A stretch of DNA of 64,000 nucleotides from an archaeon (GCA_029563035.1 JAKQTP010000212.1:167996-231995); one strand, 5' to 3'; positions 8,086 through 17,614 are shown, counted from the first letter of the stretch. Made by a program: numbers and translations. Notes: generated by a model from the sequence alone, not told the origin.

Positions 8086-9394
8086 GGCTTTTAAAACAAA
8101 CGACATTAGAGGAATATACCCTATAGAAATAAACGATAACCTTGCTTATTTGGTTGGAAAAGCAATAGTCTATAAATACAAGCCAAAGAAACTTGTTATT
8201 GGCAGAGATGCCAGGGCATCTTCTCCTTTGCTTTTTTCTAGTATTGTTAAAGGAATTCTTGAAAGTGGTTGTGAAATTATTGATATTGGCTTAACTAGCA
8301 CGCCTTTATTCTATTATTCTGTTGGAGAAACAAAAGCAGACTTTGGAATAATGATAACTGCTTCGCACAACCCTGGAAAATATAATGGCTTTAAGCTTGT
8401 TAAAAAAGGGGTTATTCCAACAACTGCAAAAGAAATACAAGAGCTTAAAAAAATAGTATTTTCTAAAAAGAAAAACACAGTTTCTAAAGATGCAAAAATA
8501 TCATTTCTAGATCTTTCTGAAAAATACGTAAATAGACATTTAAAAGAAAGCAAGATTAAAAAGAAAATAAAGGTTGTTGTTGATACTGGTAATGGTATGG
8601 CAGCCCCTTTTTTTAATAAAGTTTTTTCCAAATTGCCTGTTTCTGTAATTTACATTAACCAGAAAATAAACATGGTCTCTCCTAAACACGAGGCTAACCC
8701 ATTAAGAGTAGAGACCTTAAAGGAACTACAAAAAGAAGTTAAGAAAAACAAAGCAACTCTTGGCATTGCTTTTGATGGAGATGGTGACAGGGTAGGGTTT
8801 GTTGATGAGAAAGGCGAGATCATACCTATGGATTTGATTACTGCTCTTGTTTCTAAAAAAATATTAAAGAAAAAACGCAAAGCAAAGATTATCTATGACC
8901 TTAGAAGCAGTAATGTTGTTAAAGAGACTATACTTAAAAATGGCGGAATTCCTATAGAATACAAGGTTGGCCATTCTCTTATCAAGACAAAGATGAGAGA
9001 GATCAACGCTACATTTGCTGGAGAAGTTAGTGGCCACTTTTATTTTAAGGAGTTTAATTATTCAGAGGCTCCATTCTATGTATGCATTTTATTGTTAAAT
9101 GAAATTAATAACAAAACAATTTCTGAAATTATTAGGCCATTAAGAAGATACTATAAAACACCAGAGCTTAATTACAAGATAAAAGATACAGAAAAGAAAA
9201 TAAAAGAAATAAAAGAAAAATATAAATCTGGTAAAATTAGTAATTTAGATGGCATAAAAGTAGTTTTCAAAGACTGGTGGTTTAATGTCAGAAGCAGTCA
9301 CACAGAGCCACTTCTTCGCCTTAATCTAGAGGCAAACACCAAAGAGCTTATGCAAGAGAAACTAAAAGAAATAGAAGAAATAATTAAGAAATAA
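8072..9394 (+). CDS. manB: Phosphomannomutase / phosphoglucomutase
   Basis: Interconverts mannose-1-P and mannose-6-P. The 440-residue protein has all four alpha-D-phosphohexomutase domains: NDIRGIYP at the start, the phosphoserine loop TASHNPGKYNGFKL (residues 98-111), the Mg2+ loop DGDGDRVGF, the sugar loop GEVSGHF and the phosphate-binding RSSHTEPLLRLNLEA. It is the last gene of the sugar cluster and would accept mannose-1-P from the GH130 enzymes next door. Activity on glucose or glucosamine phosphates is also possible in this family. Confidence 0.9.
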   Translation: MQENKAFKTNDIRGIYPIEINDNLAYLVGKAIVYKYKPKKLVIGRDARASSPLLFSSIVKGILESGCEIIDIGLTSTPLFYYSVGETKADFGIMITASHNPGKYNGFKLVKKGVIPTTAKEIQELKKIVFSKKKNTVSKDAKISFLDLSEKYVNRHLKESKIKKKIKVVVDTGNGMAAPFFNKVFSKLPVSVIYINQKINMVSPKHEANPLRVETLKELQKEVKKNKATLGIAFDGDGDRVGFVDEKGEIIPMDLITALVSKKILKKKRKAKIIYDLRSSNVVKETILKNGGIPIEYKVGHSLIKTKMREINATFAGEVSGHFYFKEFNYSEAPFYVCILLLNEINNKTISEIIRPLRRYYKTPELNYKIKDTEKKIKEIKEKYKSGKISNLDGIKVVFKDWWFNVRSSHTEPLLRLNLEANTKELMQEKLKEIEEIIKK

Positions 9395-9427
9395 GCTTTC
9401 TTACAAAACCAATTATAAGATTATTTA

Positions 9428-10126
9428 TCATCTTACTATTGGTCTTCTAATGGTATTAACCTTTCTATTAGTTGCTTTAGCTTTAGTACTAGCAAATCTT
9501 TTTCCCATTTCTTCTCTGCTTGCTTGTTTTTGTAATTCTTTCTTTTTAACTGCTTCTGTTTTTTTTGCAAAAGACACTTGTCCTTTTAAGAAAATTGCTC
9601 GATCTTTAAGTCTATTTAAGTTTTGAGCATATTCAAATACTAATTTCTTATTTCCTTTACTAAACACAAGTCCAATATTTCCACTTGCATTTCCTGATTT
9701 GTTGCCAATAACTGTTGCTGAAGGGATAAATACTAATTTACCACTTTTAATAATTGCCTTTCCTTGTAATTGAAAATTTTGATTGATTAACTTTTCTCCT
9801 GGTTTCCCTGAAAATGCGAGGGATGCAAAAATTGGTTTTCCAGAAACTGTGCCTAATGAAACTTCCCCTATTCCTGTATGACTTACTAATTTTCCTTTAT
9901 TAAATGTTAAAGTACCGCCTGTTGTTACTCCTTTAATTTTTGTAGATGCTTCAATTGTTGAATTTCTTATTGGATCCATTATTGATATTTTTTGAAGTTC
10001 ATAATTATTTATTTTTGTATTATAGCCTATACTTAAATTTACTTTCTGTCCTCCTATTTCTGATAAACTTGCTGCCAAACTTAATTGTTCATATAATTTA
10101 TCAGGAACAGATTTATTATTTATCAA
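9428..10126 (-). CDS. C-terminal part of a frameshifted secreted protein
   Basis: A 232-residue beta-rich sequence (many alternating Gly/Thr/Lys strands such as GVTTGGTLTFNKGKLVSH) with a basic C-terminal tail. No family was recognised. The only start is TTG inside a run of seven T (minus strand), and the frame overlaps the preceding ORF by 11 bp. The sequence LINNKSVPDKLYEQL reads on naturally from the end of the upstream ORF if one T is dropped, so this is probably the second half of one roughly 335-residue protein. Confidence 0.55.
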   Translation of the reverse strand: MINNKSVPDKLYEQLSLAASLSEIGGQKVNLSIGYNTKINNYELQKISIMDPIRNSTIEASTKIKGVTTGGTLTFNKGKLVSHTGIGEVSLGTVSGKPIFASLAFSGKPGEKLINQNFQLQGKAIIKSGKLVFIPSATVIGNKSGNASGNIGLVFSKGNKKLVFEYAQNLNRLKDRAIFLKGQVSFAKKTEAVKKKELQKQASREEMGKRFASTKAKATNRKVNTIRRPIVR

Positions 10127-10430
10127 AAAAAGAATTGGTGCCCATTTGAAGTCCTACATTATATGTTCCTTTTACAATTTTATTCGCAAGGTCTTTTCCA
10201 TATTTTAATTCGAGTGCCTTAACCCAAAAATCTTCTTTTTGTTTAATAGAAATACCAGAAACATGGATTGTTCCTGAGCCCCCTTGTTCCATTAATGGTT
10301 TTGAACCTATGGAAAATTGTTGTGCTTGTAAAGGAACAATTGCACTTCCTATAGCAATTAATGCTCCTGAAGCAAGCATTTTTGGATTTGCGATTACATC
10401 TTTTAATACATCACGTATTTTTTTAGCCAT
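10116..10430 (-). CDS. N-terminal part of a frameshifted secreted protein
   Basis: About 104 residues from the ATG at 10430, which follows GGAGGA at Shine-Dalgarno distance (an earlier ATG at 10445 overlaps that site). Residues 15-38 form a hydrophobic segment ending LQAQ, like a signal peptide. The frame ends in the sequence NSFFDK at a seven-T tract, and the next ORF takes over there. Together they look like one exported protein, broken or slipped at the homopolymer. It lies just outside the integrated island. Confidence 0.55.
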   Translation of the reverse strand: MAKKIRDVLKDVIANPKMLASGALIAIGSAIVPLQAQQFSIGSKPLMEQGGSGTIHVSGISIKQKEDFWVKALELKYGKDLANKIVKGTYNVGLQMGTNSFFDK

Positions 10431-10515
10431 CTTATATTCCTCCATATTAAGTATTTAATTTATTAAAAAAATAGATGTGCGAAAGTTATATAATACTTTG
10501 TAATTATTAAAAAAA

Positions 10516-10557
10516 GATAAGCTTCAGGCGCGATCTTATCCAAAAGTTAAAAGCGCA
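10516..10557 (-). repeat. attR-like site A and terminator hairpin
   Basis: The 13-bp core at 10520-10532 differs at 2 positions from the tRNA-Thr 3' end at 30849-30861, in the same orientation. Ten bases away is the 15-mer AAAGTTAAAAGCGCA (10543-10557), an inverted copy of the one beside the tRNA. GATAAG (10516-10521) and CTTATC (10535-10540) also form a hairpin followed by seven T on the minus strand, so the site may double as the terminator of the restriction operon A. Confidence 0.6.
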
Positions 10558-10628
10558 CAGAAATTAAAACCATTCCTTAAATTTTGGTAAGATTGATACA
10601 ATAAACCTATATCATCCAAAATTTAATC

Positions 10629-11372
10629 TTATTGTAATATTTCATTTATTACATCCAAGCAATCTTTTACACCATTTATGGGATTAATTACCCTGTATTT
10701 TGCGCCATTTTGACCAAGATTTGTATCATATCCTTTTTCTTCTAATGTTTTCTTAGATGCCCCTCCCACTATGTAAACATCTAAAAAATCATATATCTTT
10801 ATTTTCAAGTCTTCTGGATTATAATAATGAATAATAAATAAATAGTAGTCTTTATGTATTTCTAACTTTTTATATGACGCACTATACCAACCAATAATAG
10901 AATAAGCGCTTTTACCATTTTTAAGAGGGAACCCTATAAGTCTTCCTAAAGTAGTATAATATTTATAACAAAATGAGGACCGCACTTCAATAGTTTTAAT
11001 TATGCCATTAACAGATATAGATAAATCAGTTTGATTACCTAGAACACTATTATTGTCTTCATCAAAAGTAGAATTTAAAATTTTTAAATCAATTTTTTTA
11101 GTCTTACTAATCTCATTTAAACAAAAATGAATTGAATGCTCAGCCAATAACCCTCCGACAATCATATTTTCTTTATGTGCTGAATTTCTTACTATTCCGT
11201 TGGGTGCTTTAGAATTAAGTTTATCTAAAAGTTGTTTTGATTTATTGATAATATTATCAATAACAAGCCTATCTATCTTATAATTATAGCGTATTTTTAT
11301 TAATTTATATTTTTCAATTTCTACTATTTCTAAATCCATAATTCTCAAAACCAATAGTCTTATTAAGTGCAC
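10629..11372 (-). CDS. Putative PD-(D/E)xK nuclease linked to type III RM
   Basis: A 247-residue protein ending the res-mod operon A, 5 bp after mod. The segment TDLSISVNGIIKTIEVRSSF (about residues 114-133) resembles the PD-(D/E)xK signature Asp-x(n)-Glu-x-Lys, with Arg in the place of Lys. An upstream helix with GGLLAEHSIHFCLNEI fits the helix that precedes the active site in many restriction enzymes. A start at Met12 (11339) is also possible. No family could be named; the nuclease call is an inference from the motif and the neighbours. Confidence 0.5.
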   Translation of the reverse strand: MHLIRLLVLRIMDLEIVEIEKYKLIKIRYNYKIDRLVIDNIINKSKQLLDKLNSKAPNGIVRNSAHKENMIVGGLLAEHSIHFCLNEISKTKKIDLKILNSTFDEDNNSVLGNQTDLSISVNGIIKTIEVRSSFCYKYYTTLGRLIGFPLKNGKSAYSIIGWYSASYKKLEIHKDYYLFIIHYYNPEDLKIKIYDFLDVYIVGGASKKTLEEKGYDTNLGQNGAKYRVINPINGVKDCLDVINEILQ

Positions 11373-11377
11373 TTAAC

Positions 11378-13336
11378 TTAAATTTCTTTAATAATTAATA
11401 CTTCTTCTCCTAACATATCAATAATTTTAACGGCAATCGTAGTTTTATTTTTTATATTAAATTCATATGTCCCAACAATTAAATCGTTCTTTTTTTCAGG
11501 AACATCTGAATATTTTATATTAAATACCTTACCATCATAATTTGTATCAATTAACACAACATCAATCATACTTCTAAAATCAGGGATTTTTACTTTAATC
11601 AATTTATTACTATTATTTAGTCTTTCAATGATAGTTGGAGATATAAAATCATTTATTTCTATAAATATTTTATCTCCTTTTCTTTTAATATTTATTTTAG
11701 CTTGAGCTTTTTTATGAATTAAGAATTTCCCATATTTTCCATCAGTTCTTAATTCTATAAGTTCTAACTTATTAATTGGGTGCTTTTTATTATAGTCTTC
11801 TATATATGAATCAACACTTAATTCTTTACCTAAACACACAATAGTAACATTTCTATTTTCATCAGGCCTACTTTTTAATTCGTCCTGAATTAATTGCAAG
11901 TCCAATAAAGTTAATGGATGATTAAAATCAATCATTTTTACTAAATTCTTACCTATAGTTCCTTCAAAAAAATTATCTGTTTTAGTTCTTTGTATCCCTA
12001 TATGTTGAATCGCTAATTCAACTGCTTCCGTTCTTAATAACTGTAAATCATAATCATTTACTTTATAATAAGCAAAAGCCAAATGTTCGTTTGTTTTAGA
12101 AACTATTTTTTTTTGTTTAGTTACTTCTTTTTGCGTTTTAATTATCTTTTGCAATCTTTTAGATACTGTTTGAATTGACCCTTTATTAATATCTACGCCT
12201 ATCCATCTTCTATTTAATTTTTGAGCTATTGCTTGAGTAGTGCCACTACCCATAAAACAATCTAAGACAAGTCCATCAAAATTAGTAGATGATTTTATTA
12301 CTCTTTCTAAAATGTCTTCTGAATTTTCTGTAGGATACCCTGTACTATCAACTGTATAACCAGGAATATCTGTCCAGTTACTGTTTACTGTTTGATGAGG
12401 AAATTGATAATATTCTGGCAAATTAACTCTTTTCCCAAATCGGTCTAAATATGTTCTTTTTTCATTAATTCTTATTTTTCCTTCAGCAATCAGTTTATTG
12501 ATTACTTCTTGTGAAAACGTCCAATGACTATTTCTACGAGATATAAAAACTTTACCATTTATAGATATCTCAATATTCTTACTATCTCCTGGTGCTTCCA
12601 AAGGCACCCAGTCTGGTTCTTTTTCCTGTTTACAATATTTACAAATCCTGTCCGTCACTATTTTATTAAATAAATTATCATTAGATTTTGAATAAAAATA
12701 TATTGTTTCATAAGCAGTGGCAAATTGATTTTTTGTCGACCCTAAATTAGTACTTCTATTAACTGCTATTTCATTTCTAAAATTATTTTTCCCAAAGACT
12801 TCATCTAATAATATTTTTATATAATGTCCATAATGATAATCAAATCTTACAAAAATACTACCTTTTTCACTCAGTAATTCTTTTAATAATATTAATCTTT
12901 CATACATAAATTGCAAAAACGAATCATCTGCAAAATTATTAAAATACATTGTCTGTTCTTGTGACGTATAATATTCGCCATCTAATTTTTCTAATTTAAT
13001 ACCTTTCAATTGAACTTTACGTATATAATCTACCCCTGTATTAAATGGAGGGTCTATATAAATTAAATCAATCTTATTTCTAAAACCATTCGCTAAAAGA
13101 TAACCTAGAACTTCTTTGTTATCCCCGTGAAATATTAAATTCTGCCAATTATCTTTTAAGTTATCAAAATTAGGGTTATCTATTGGTTTAGATTCGCCTG
13201 TTGGGTCAAATATCTCTACCAGTTGTGCAGGAAAGCTTTGTACATAATCTATTGGTCTTTTCCCCACCCATTGTAGCATTGGTCTCCCTTTAGCCTCTGA
13301 TATTTTAATTTTTTTTTCATTCATCCTTGTCACCAT
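11378..13336 (-). CDS. Type III restriction-modification methylase (Mod), system A
   Basis: An N6-adenine DNA methyltransferase of the beta class. The order is motif [13 protein letters not shown] at about residue 95, a target-recognition region in the middle including a CKYC zinc-like pair, and then the AdoMet-binding motif LDCFMGSGTTQAIA at about residue 350. The 652-residue length is normal for type III Mod. It starts within the last 20 bp of res, so the two are coupled; Met5 (13324) is an alternative start. Mod sets sequence specificity for both modification and cleavage. Confidence 0.9.
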   Translation of the reverse strand: MVTRMNEKKIKISEAKGRPMLQWVGKRPIDYVQSFPAQLVEIFDPTGESKPIDNPNFDNLKDNWQNLIFHGDNKEVLGYLLANGFRNKIDLIYIDPPFNTGVDYIRKVQLKGIKLEKLDGEYYTSQEQTMYFNNFADDSFLQFMYERLILLKELLSEKGSIFVRFDYHYGHYIKILLDEVFGKNNFRNEIAVNRSTNLGSTKNQFATAYETIYFYSKSNDNLFNKIVTDRICKYCKQEKEPDWVPLEAPGDSKNIEISINGKVFISRRNSHWTFSQEVINKLIAEGKIRINEKRTYLDRFGKRVNLPEYYQFPHQTVNSNWTDIPGYTVDSTGYPTENSEDILERVIKSSTNFDGLVLDCFMGSGTTQAIAQKLNRRWIGVDINKGSIQTVSKRLQKIIKTQKEVTKQKKIVSKTNEHLAFAYYKVNDYDLQLLRTEAVELAIQHIGIQRTKTDNFFEGTIGKNLVKMIDFNHPLTLLDLQLIQDELKSRPDENRNVTIVCLGKELSVDSYIEDYNKKHPINKLELIELRTDGKYGKFLIHKKAQAKINIKRKGDKIFIEINDFISPTIIERLNNSNKLIKVKIPDFRSMIDVVLIDTNYDGKVFNIKYSDVPEKKNDLIVGTYEFNIKNKTTIAVKIIDMLGEEVLIIKEI

Positions 13337-15920
13337 AAACCCAATCTTTTATTTTTTTATAATTTTTAAATCCTATTTCCTCAACAGGAGTAAATAATAC
13401 TTCGTATTTAAGTTTATCTGGATTTAAATTTTCTATCTTTTTAATTGCCATTTCTTTATTTTCATCTTTATAAATTTCGCCCTTAACTTCGACTATAAGA
13501 ATTCTTCCATCTTTCTTTTTAATAACAAAATCAGGAGTATAATTTCTCCATTTGCCATTTTTATCTTTATATTCAAATAGGAAATCTGTTTTATTAATAT
13601 CGGTTAACTGCCCAGTATAATATATATCTTCAATATTATCTGGATTTTCATTTAATGAATCTATGAGTTTAATAAAAAAATCAGTTTCAGGATTAGAATC
13701 CATTTTATATGGCGAATAATGAAATCCAAACTCCTGTTTATTTTTATCTTTAAATTGTTTATAATATAAAAATAAATTTTCTTTATCTTTGTGATACATT
13801 ATTTCTGCAGTATAAATAATTTCCCCATTTTTTTCTTCTTTATTAAAGCCTTCTTTTTTAATTAATGCTAAGTGTACTTCTATCTCTTCTTCAATAATTT
13901 TATAATTTCTTAATTGTGATTCAATTTGTTTTTTTAATTCAATAATGTGACTTGCAGGTATTTCTGAGTCATCATATAACTTTTTCAACATATCATAAAC
14001 ATATCCTAAATCTAATCTGTAAATTTGGGATAAATCAATTGAAACACTATATAAATCACAAAATTCTTCTTCAATCTTAATTTCTTCAACATTTTCTTGA
14101 ACTAACACACCATTTTTATCAGTTCTATCTTTCAAAGAATATTCCTTTTTTTTCATTATTTCATATTTTATAGTGGGTTTATTTAAGATAATTTTAGAAT
14201 CGCCTTCATTTTCTAAAATTATTTTTTGAACTTTTTTCTTAACCAAAATTGGTGGAATTTCGGTCTTTCTTAAAATTAATCTTTCTTTCCTCAATTCTGG
14301 CTTTGTAATATCTAAAATTTGTAAAGATTCTCCAAAAGTTTCCTTAAGTTGATAATCTAAAATCTTTCTATTATCTTCAGATAAATAAATTCTTGCTCTT
14401 TTATTATTATTTGGAACTTGCCTTAAACACCGTGTTGCTGATTGAAGTATAAAATTATTACTACTCTTTAATTTCCTTGCTAATGCTGTTGCGAATAAAG
14501 ATGGGCAGTTCCATCCTTCTGTACCCATATTAACTAATAAAAAAACTCTATACGGATTTGTAGGGTCATTTATTCTATTGTTAAACAAATCTTTAATTTT
14601 ATCCTCAGATTTATTATTGACTTCTAAAACAATTGAAGAATCTAATCCCAACTCTAAAATTTTATTTACAATTATTGGTTTAATCTTTTTTACATCATCT
14701 GTTTGAGGAAAATAAATCGCAATCTTAGATTTTGCACCAGTATATATAGTTACATCTCTGTATTCTTTAAAAAAATCATCAATTACTATATTTACAAAAT
14801 CCGTTAAACTATCCGTATCATAAGAATAAATACCATCTTTTACATCTTTAAGAATTCCGTCTTTAATACCTTGAGATAAACCATACCAAAAAACAACATC
14901 TCTTAACATCTGTTTTTTATAATAGGGAGTCCCTGTTGTATTAATTACTGCAATTACATTTGTGTTCTCTGCCAAATAATCAACAGTTTTTCTAACTTTT
15001 TTTAATTCGTCATCTAATGATTGCCCATATGTGTGATGAGCTTCATCAGAGAAAATGGCTAAATTTGGTAAAGAGGATATTGTTTGTAATCGTAAATTTG
15101 CAGTTTCTTGCGCTTCTTCTATCTTTTCTTTTTCTTTATAATTAAATAAACTTAATTGTGTGCTTTTTCCTGTCGATTTTTGAATCCTTATTTTTTCCGT
15201 GTTTGTTACAATTATATTATAGGAACTGCCTCTTATTATTGGAATGTCTTTTTCTTTATCTTGTGTATATGTTATTTTTACTGAACTCATAAATTGTTTA
15301 TACAATCTTAAAGGTAAAATTTTATCAAAAGGAATATCAGATATTTCTTTTAATGCTCCTAAAATAGTTTTACCTGGGGCAAAAACTAATGCGTTTTTTA
15401 CAAAATCATTTTTATATTCTATTGCTAAGCTAAATTCCGTACAAATAATTGTTCCAATCAATACCGTTTTACCTGCACCCATGGCTAATGCAAAAATATA
15501 ACTGGGATAATCTAATGTTAATGATTCTCTTACTGCCTCAAGTTTATTTTGTTTAACAAAAACATCATCATAACTGATTTTTTCAAATATAGAATTTAAA
15601 CCGCCCTGACTCATTAATTTAATAATATCTTCTGATTTAAGATGAATCCCTAATGCCTTTAGTAATTCTACAGGGTCATCATAAAATTTTTTATATAATT
15701 CGAAAATGTGGGGTGTTTTTTCTACAACCCTTAAATACCAATATGTTTCTAATGCTTCAAATTGTGCTCTTCTTAAATATCTTAAATTTTTATTCCCAAA
15801 TTCATCTTCATATAAATTATAATCAAATATTTCGGATAATATCGGATAATTAGACGGATAGCCTTCTTCTCTCCAATTTTTTACTCTCTCTTTTAATTTT
15901 GTTGGAATAAAAAAATCCAT
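13317..15920 (-). CDS. Type III restriction enzyme (Res), system A
   Basis: An 867-residue superfamily 2 helicase-nuclease. Motif I is AMGAGKTVLIG (about residue 146), motif II SDEAHHTYG, motif III NTTGTPYY and motif VI QSATRCLRQVP. Near the C-terminus DFVIKKKDGRILIVEVKGE gives the PD-(D/E)xK nuclease site. It is the first gene of the operon; its promoter lies in the 116-bp block at 15941-16056, which is duplicated before the second restriction operon. Res before Mod is the reverse of system B. Confidence 0.92.
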   Translation of the reverse strand: MDFFIPTKLKERVKNWREEGYPSNYPILSEIFDYNLYEDEFGNKNLRYLRRAQFEALETYWYLRVVEKTPHIFELYKKFYDDPVELLKALGIHLKSEDIIKLMSQGGLNSIFEKISYDDVFVKQNKLEAVRESLTLDYPSYIFALAMGAGKTVLIGTIICTEFSLAIEYKNDFVKNALVFAPGKTILGALKEISDIPFDKILPLRLYKQFMSSVKITYTQDKEKDIPIIRGSSYNIIVTNTEKIRIQKSTGKSTQLSLFNYKEKEKIEEAQETANLRLQTISSLPNLAIFSDEAHHTYGQSLDDELKKVRKTVDYLAENTNVIAVINTTGTPYYKKQMLRDVVFWYGLSQGIKDGILKDVKDGIYSYDTDSLTDFVNIVIDDFFKEYRDVTIYTGAKSKIAIYFPQTDDVKKIKPIIVNKILELGLDSSIVLEVNNKSEDKIKDLFNNRINDPTNPYRVFLLVNMGTEGWNCPSLFATALARKLKSSNNFILQSATRCLRQVPNNNKRARIYLSEDNRKILDYQLKETFGESLQILDITKPELRKERLILRKTEIPPILVKKKVQKIILENEGDSKIILNKPTIKYEIMKKKEYSLKDRTDKNGVLVQENVEEIKIEEEFCDLYSVSIDLSQIYRLDLGYVYDMLKKLYDDSEIPASHIIELKKQIESQLRNYKIIEEEIEVHLALIKKEGFNKEEKNGEIIYTAEIMYHKDKENLFLYYKQFKDKNKQEFGFHYSPYKMDSNPETDFFIKLIDSLNENPDNIEDIYYTGQLTDINKTDFLFEYKDKNGKWRNYTPDFVIKKKDGRILIVEVKGEIYKDENKEMAIKKIENLNPDKLKYEVLFTPVEEIGFKNYKKIKDWVYGDKDE

Positions 15921-15940
15921 ATTATCACATAAAATTTATA

Positions 15941-16056
15941 ATAATATATTATACAAATAATATAAAAACGTTGGGATTATTTTTTTAAAAAAATAGGACA
16001 TTTGCCACTCTTCATATTCTTTATCTCTTAATTGTTCTAAGTATTCTTTTGTTTGT
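15941..16056 (-). promoter_or_regulatory. Promoter block of operon A, copy of 26423-26542
   Basis: On the minus strand this reads as the last codons of the 382-residue protein gene (QTKEYLEQLRDKE), then CCCAACGTTTTTATATTATTT, a BRE/TATA-type promoter, ahead of res. Almost the same sequence precedes mod B at 26423-26542. Here the coding tail has no gene body; it is joined at about 16056 to a truncated integrase. Confidence 0.7.
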
Positions 16057-16633
16057 TGGTTGTTTGGTATATTGTTATTTGATATATTATTTTTATTTTA
16101 ATATAGATTTCTAAAGGAAGATAACAGAAATAACTATTCTTATTATGCCTTAGATAGTTCGTTGTGATTTTTACAAAATTTCCATATTGTTGGGCCTTTA
16201 GTTTATGAATATTTGCTAGTAAATAATTACCTTCTACTTTCCTTATTCCACTCACTAAATACATTATATAAACTAGTCTATTATTTAAGGTTAGCTGAGA
16301 AAGAGTTTGTTTGATTTCAGGGTCTGTTGGGACATAGTTATCTACTCCTGACTTATATGTTTTTATCATTTTTCTACATTGTATTAATTGGTCAGTAGTT
16401 AATATTTCTTTCTTTTCGCAATAGTTTAAGATATGCCTAACCATCTTAATTGCTGTTTCGTCCTTGTTTATAATGTCATAATTGTCACAAATGACATCTA
16501 ATAGTTCATTATTTTTATACACACTTTTATTAAAAATTAGAGGAATTTTAGCAATTAGGTTCTTTGTATAGTTTTTAGAATAATTTGCGTTAGATAGTGC
16601 TTCTTTCCACTCTACGAGCGAAACCACAGGCAA
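16037..16633 (-). pseudogene. Truncated SSV/pNOB8-type archaeal integrase
   Basis: A 198-codon frame from TTG. VYIMYLVSGIRKVEGNYLL carries the first catalytic Arg of tyrosine recombinases and YLRHNKNSYFCYLPLE matches the following box of archaeal SSV-type integrases. The His-x-x-Arg box and the nucleophile Tyr are absent: the sequence breaks off at about 16056 and runs into the duplicated promoter block. The frame is open back into site B, the tRNA-like sequence at 16654-16666, as expected of this family, whose att site lies inside the integrase gene. Inactive. Confidence 0.65.
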
Positions 16634-16650
16634 ATCACTACTAACTGAAC

Positions 16651-16691
16651 AAGAGCTCCAGACGCGCTCTTACCTTAAAGTTAAAAGCGCA
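16651..16691 (-). repeat. attR-like site B and terminator-like hairpin
   Basis: The core at 16654-16666 has 2 mismatches to the tRNA-Thr 3' end and the same 15-mer arm AAAGTTAAAAGCGCA at 16677-16691, ten bases away as in site A. AAGAGC (16651-16656) and GCTCTT (16666-16671) form a stem just after the last gene of the restriction operon B. It separates the two tandem elements. Confidence 0.6.
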
Positions 16692-16702
16692 CGGAATTAA
16701 GA

Positions 16703-17614
16703 TTAATATTTAAAATCATCAGACAAATAAAAAACATAAGAAACTGAAAATATAAAAATATCTTCTGAAATTTTATTATACAAGTCAAATAGGCTTGTTT
16801 GTTCAGTTATTTCTTTTAATTCTCCATAAAATTTAATATTAGAATAAAAATTTGCTAAATAGACATCGTCTGGTCTTAATTTTTTAAGTTTTTCAGTTAA
16901 ATCTAATAACTTCTGCGAAAATACTTTGTTTATTAATAAATTAATATTACTACAATCCTCTTGAAAACAACTATGTTCATAATAATTTAAATGAAATCCA
17001 AATTTGTTCCTTAATTCAGTAATTATATTTAAATATAGTAACCATACGGGGTCAAGACTATTGCTTTCTTTATAATTTGAAGAATCTAAATAACTGTTAA
17101 ATTCACGTAATCCTACGTTCCCCCTTTTAATTAAATCCAATATGTCAAGAATGCACTCTTTCCCGTTGCGTTCAATTTGTTTAAATTTACAATCATCTTT
17201 ATTAATTATAATCTTCTTTTTTAATTCAGGGGTTGTAATTAATTGTTCTCTTTGAATATAATTCATAATTAAATTCACACACAACATTTCAGAAATTCTT
17301 AAAATACAGTAAAAAACAGATTGTTTATTTTCTAATATGACATTTGTTTTTAATTCATTTAAAATATCTATATCTTGAAATAAGTAAAAATAATAAGAAC
17401 CCTTTATTTTTCTTTCAAAAGAATATATTTTTTTTATAATATTTATCTTATTTTTTTTAATCGTATTGCCATAAGAATAATTATATTCCTCAAAAATATA
17501 AAAAGAATCTAAAATATTATTTATAGTCTCTTTAAATTCATTATCAATAAAAAACTGATTGCCTTCAAATTTCCATCTGTTAAATAATCCTGATTCGTCT
17601 ATTTCATTGCACAT
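16703..17614 (-). CDS. Helical protein with HEPN-like motif, last of RM operon B
   Basis: A 303-residue, mostly helical, soluble protein of no recognised family. ELRNKFGFHLNYYEH (about residues 211-225) has Arg-Asn followed by His five residues on, like the R-x(4-6)-H active site of HEPN RNases. Upstream helices with LRISEMLCVNLIMNYI could form the HEPN bundle. It is the last gene of the operon that starts with mod B and lies 2 bp after the 17617-18462 gene. The HEPN call rests on the motif and needs a profile search. Confidence 0.45.
   Translation of the reverse strand: MCNEIDESGLFNRWKFEGNQFFIDNEFKETINNILDSFYIFEEYNYSYGNTIKKNKINIIKKIYSFERKIKGSYYFYLFQDIDILNELKTNVILENKQSVFYCILRISEMLCVNLIMNYIQREQLITTPELKKKIIINKDDCKFKQIERNGKECILDILDLIKRGNVGLREFNSYLDSSNYKESNSLDPVWLLYLNIITELRNKFGFHLNYYEHSCFQEDCSNINLLINKVFSQKLLDLTEKLKKLRPDDVYLANFYSNIKFYGELKEITEQTSLFDLYNKISEDIFIFSVSYVFYLSDDFKY

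Noticed and set aside
10516..16691. Sites A and B read only as transcription terminators
   Set aside because: The hairpins may well terminate transcription, but that does not explain the tRNA-like cores and the 15-bp arm, so att is preferred.
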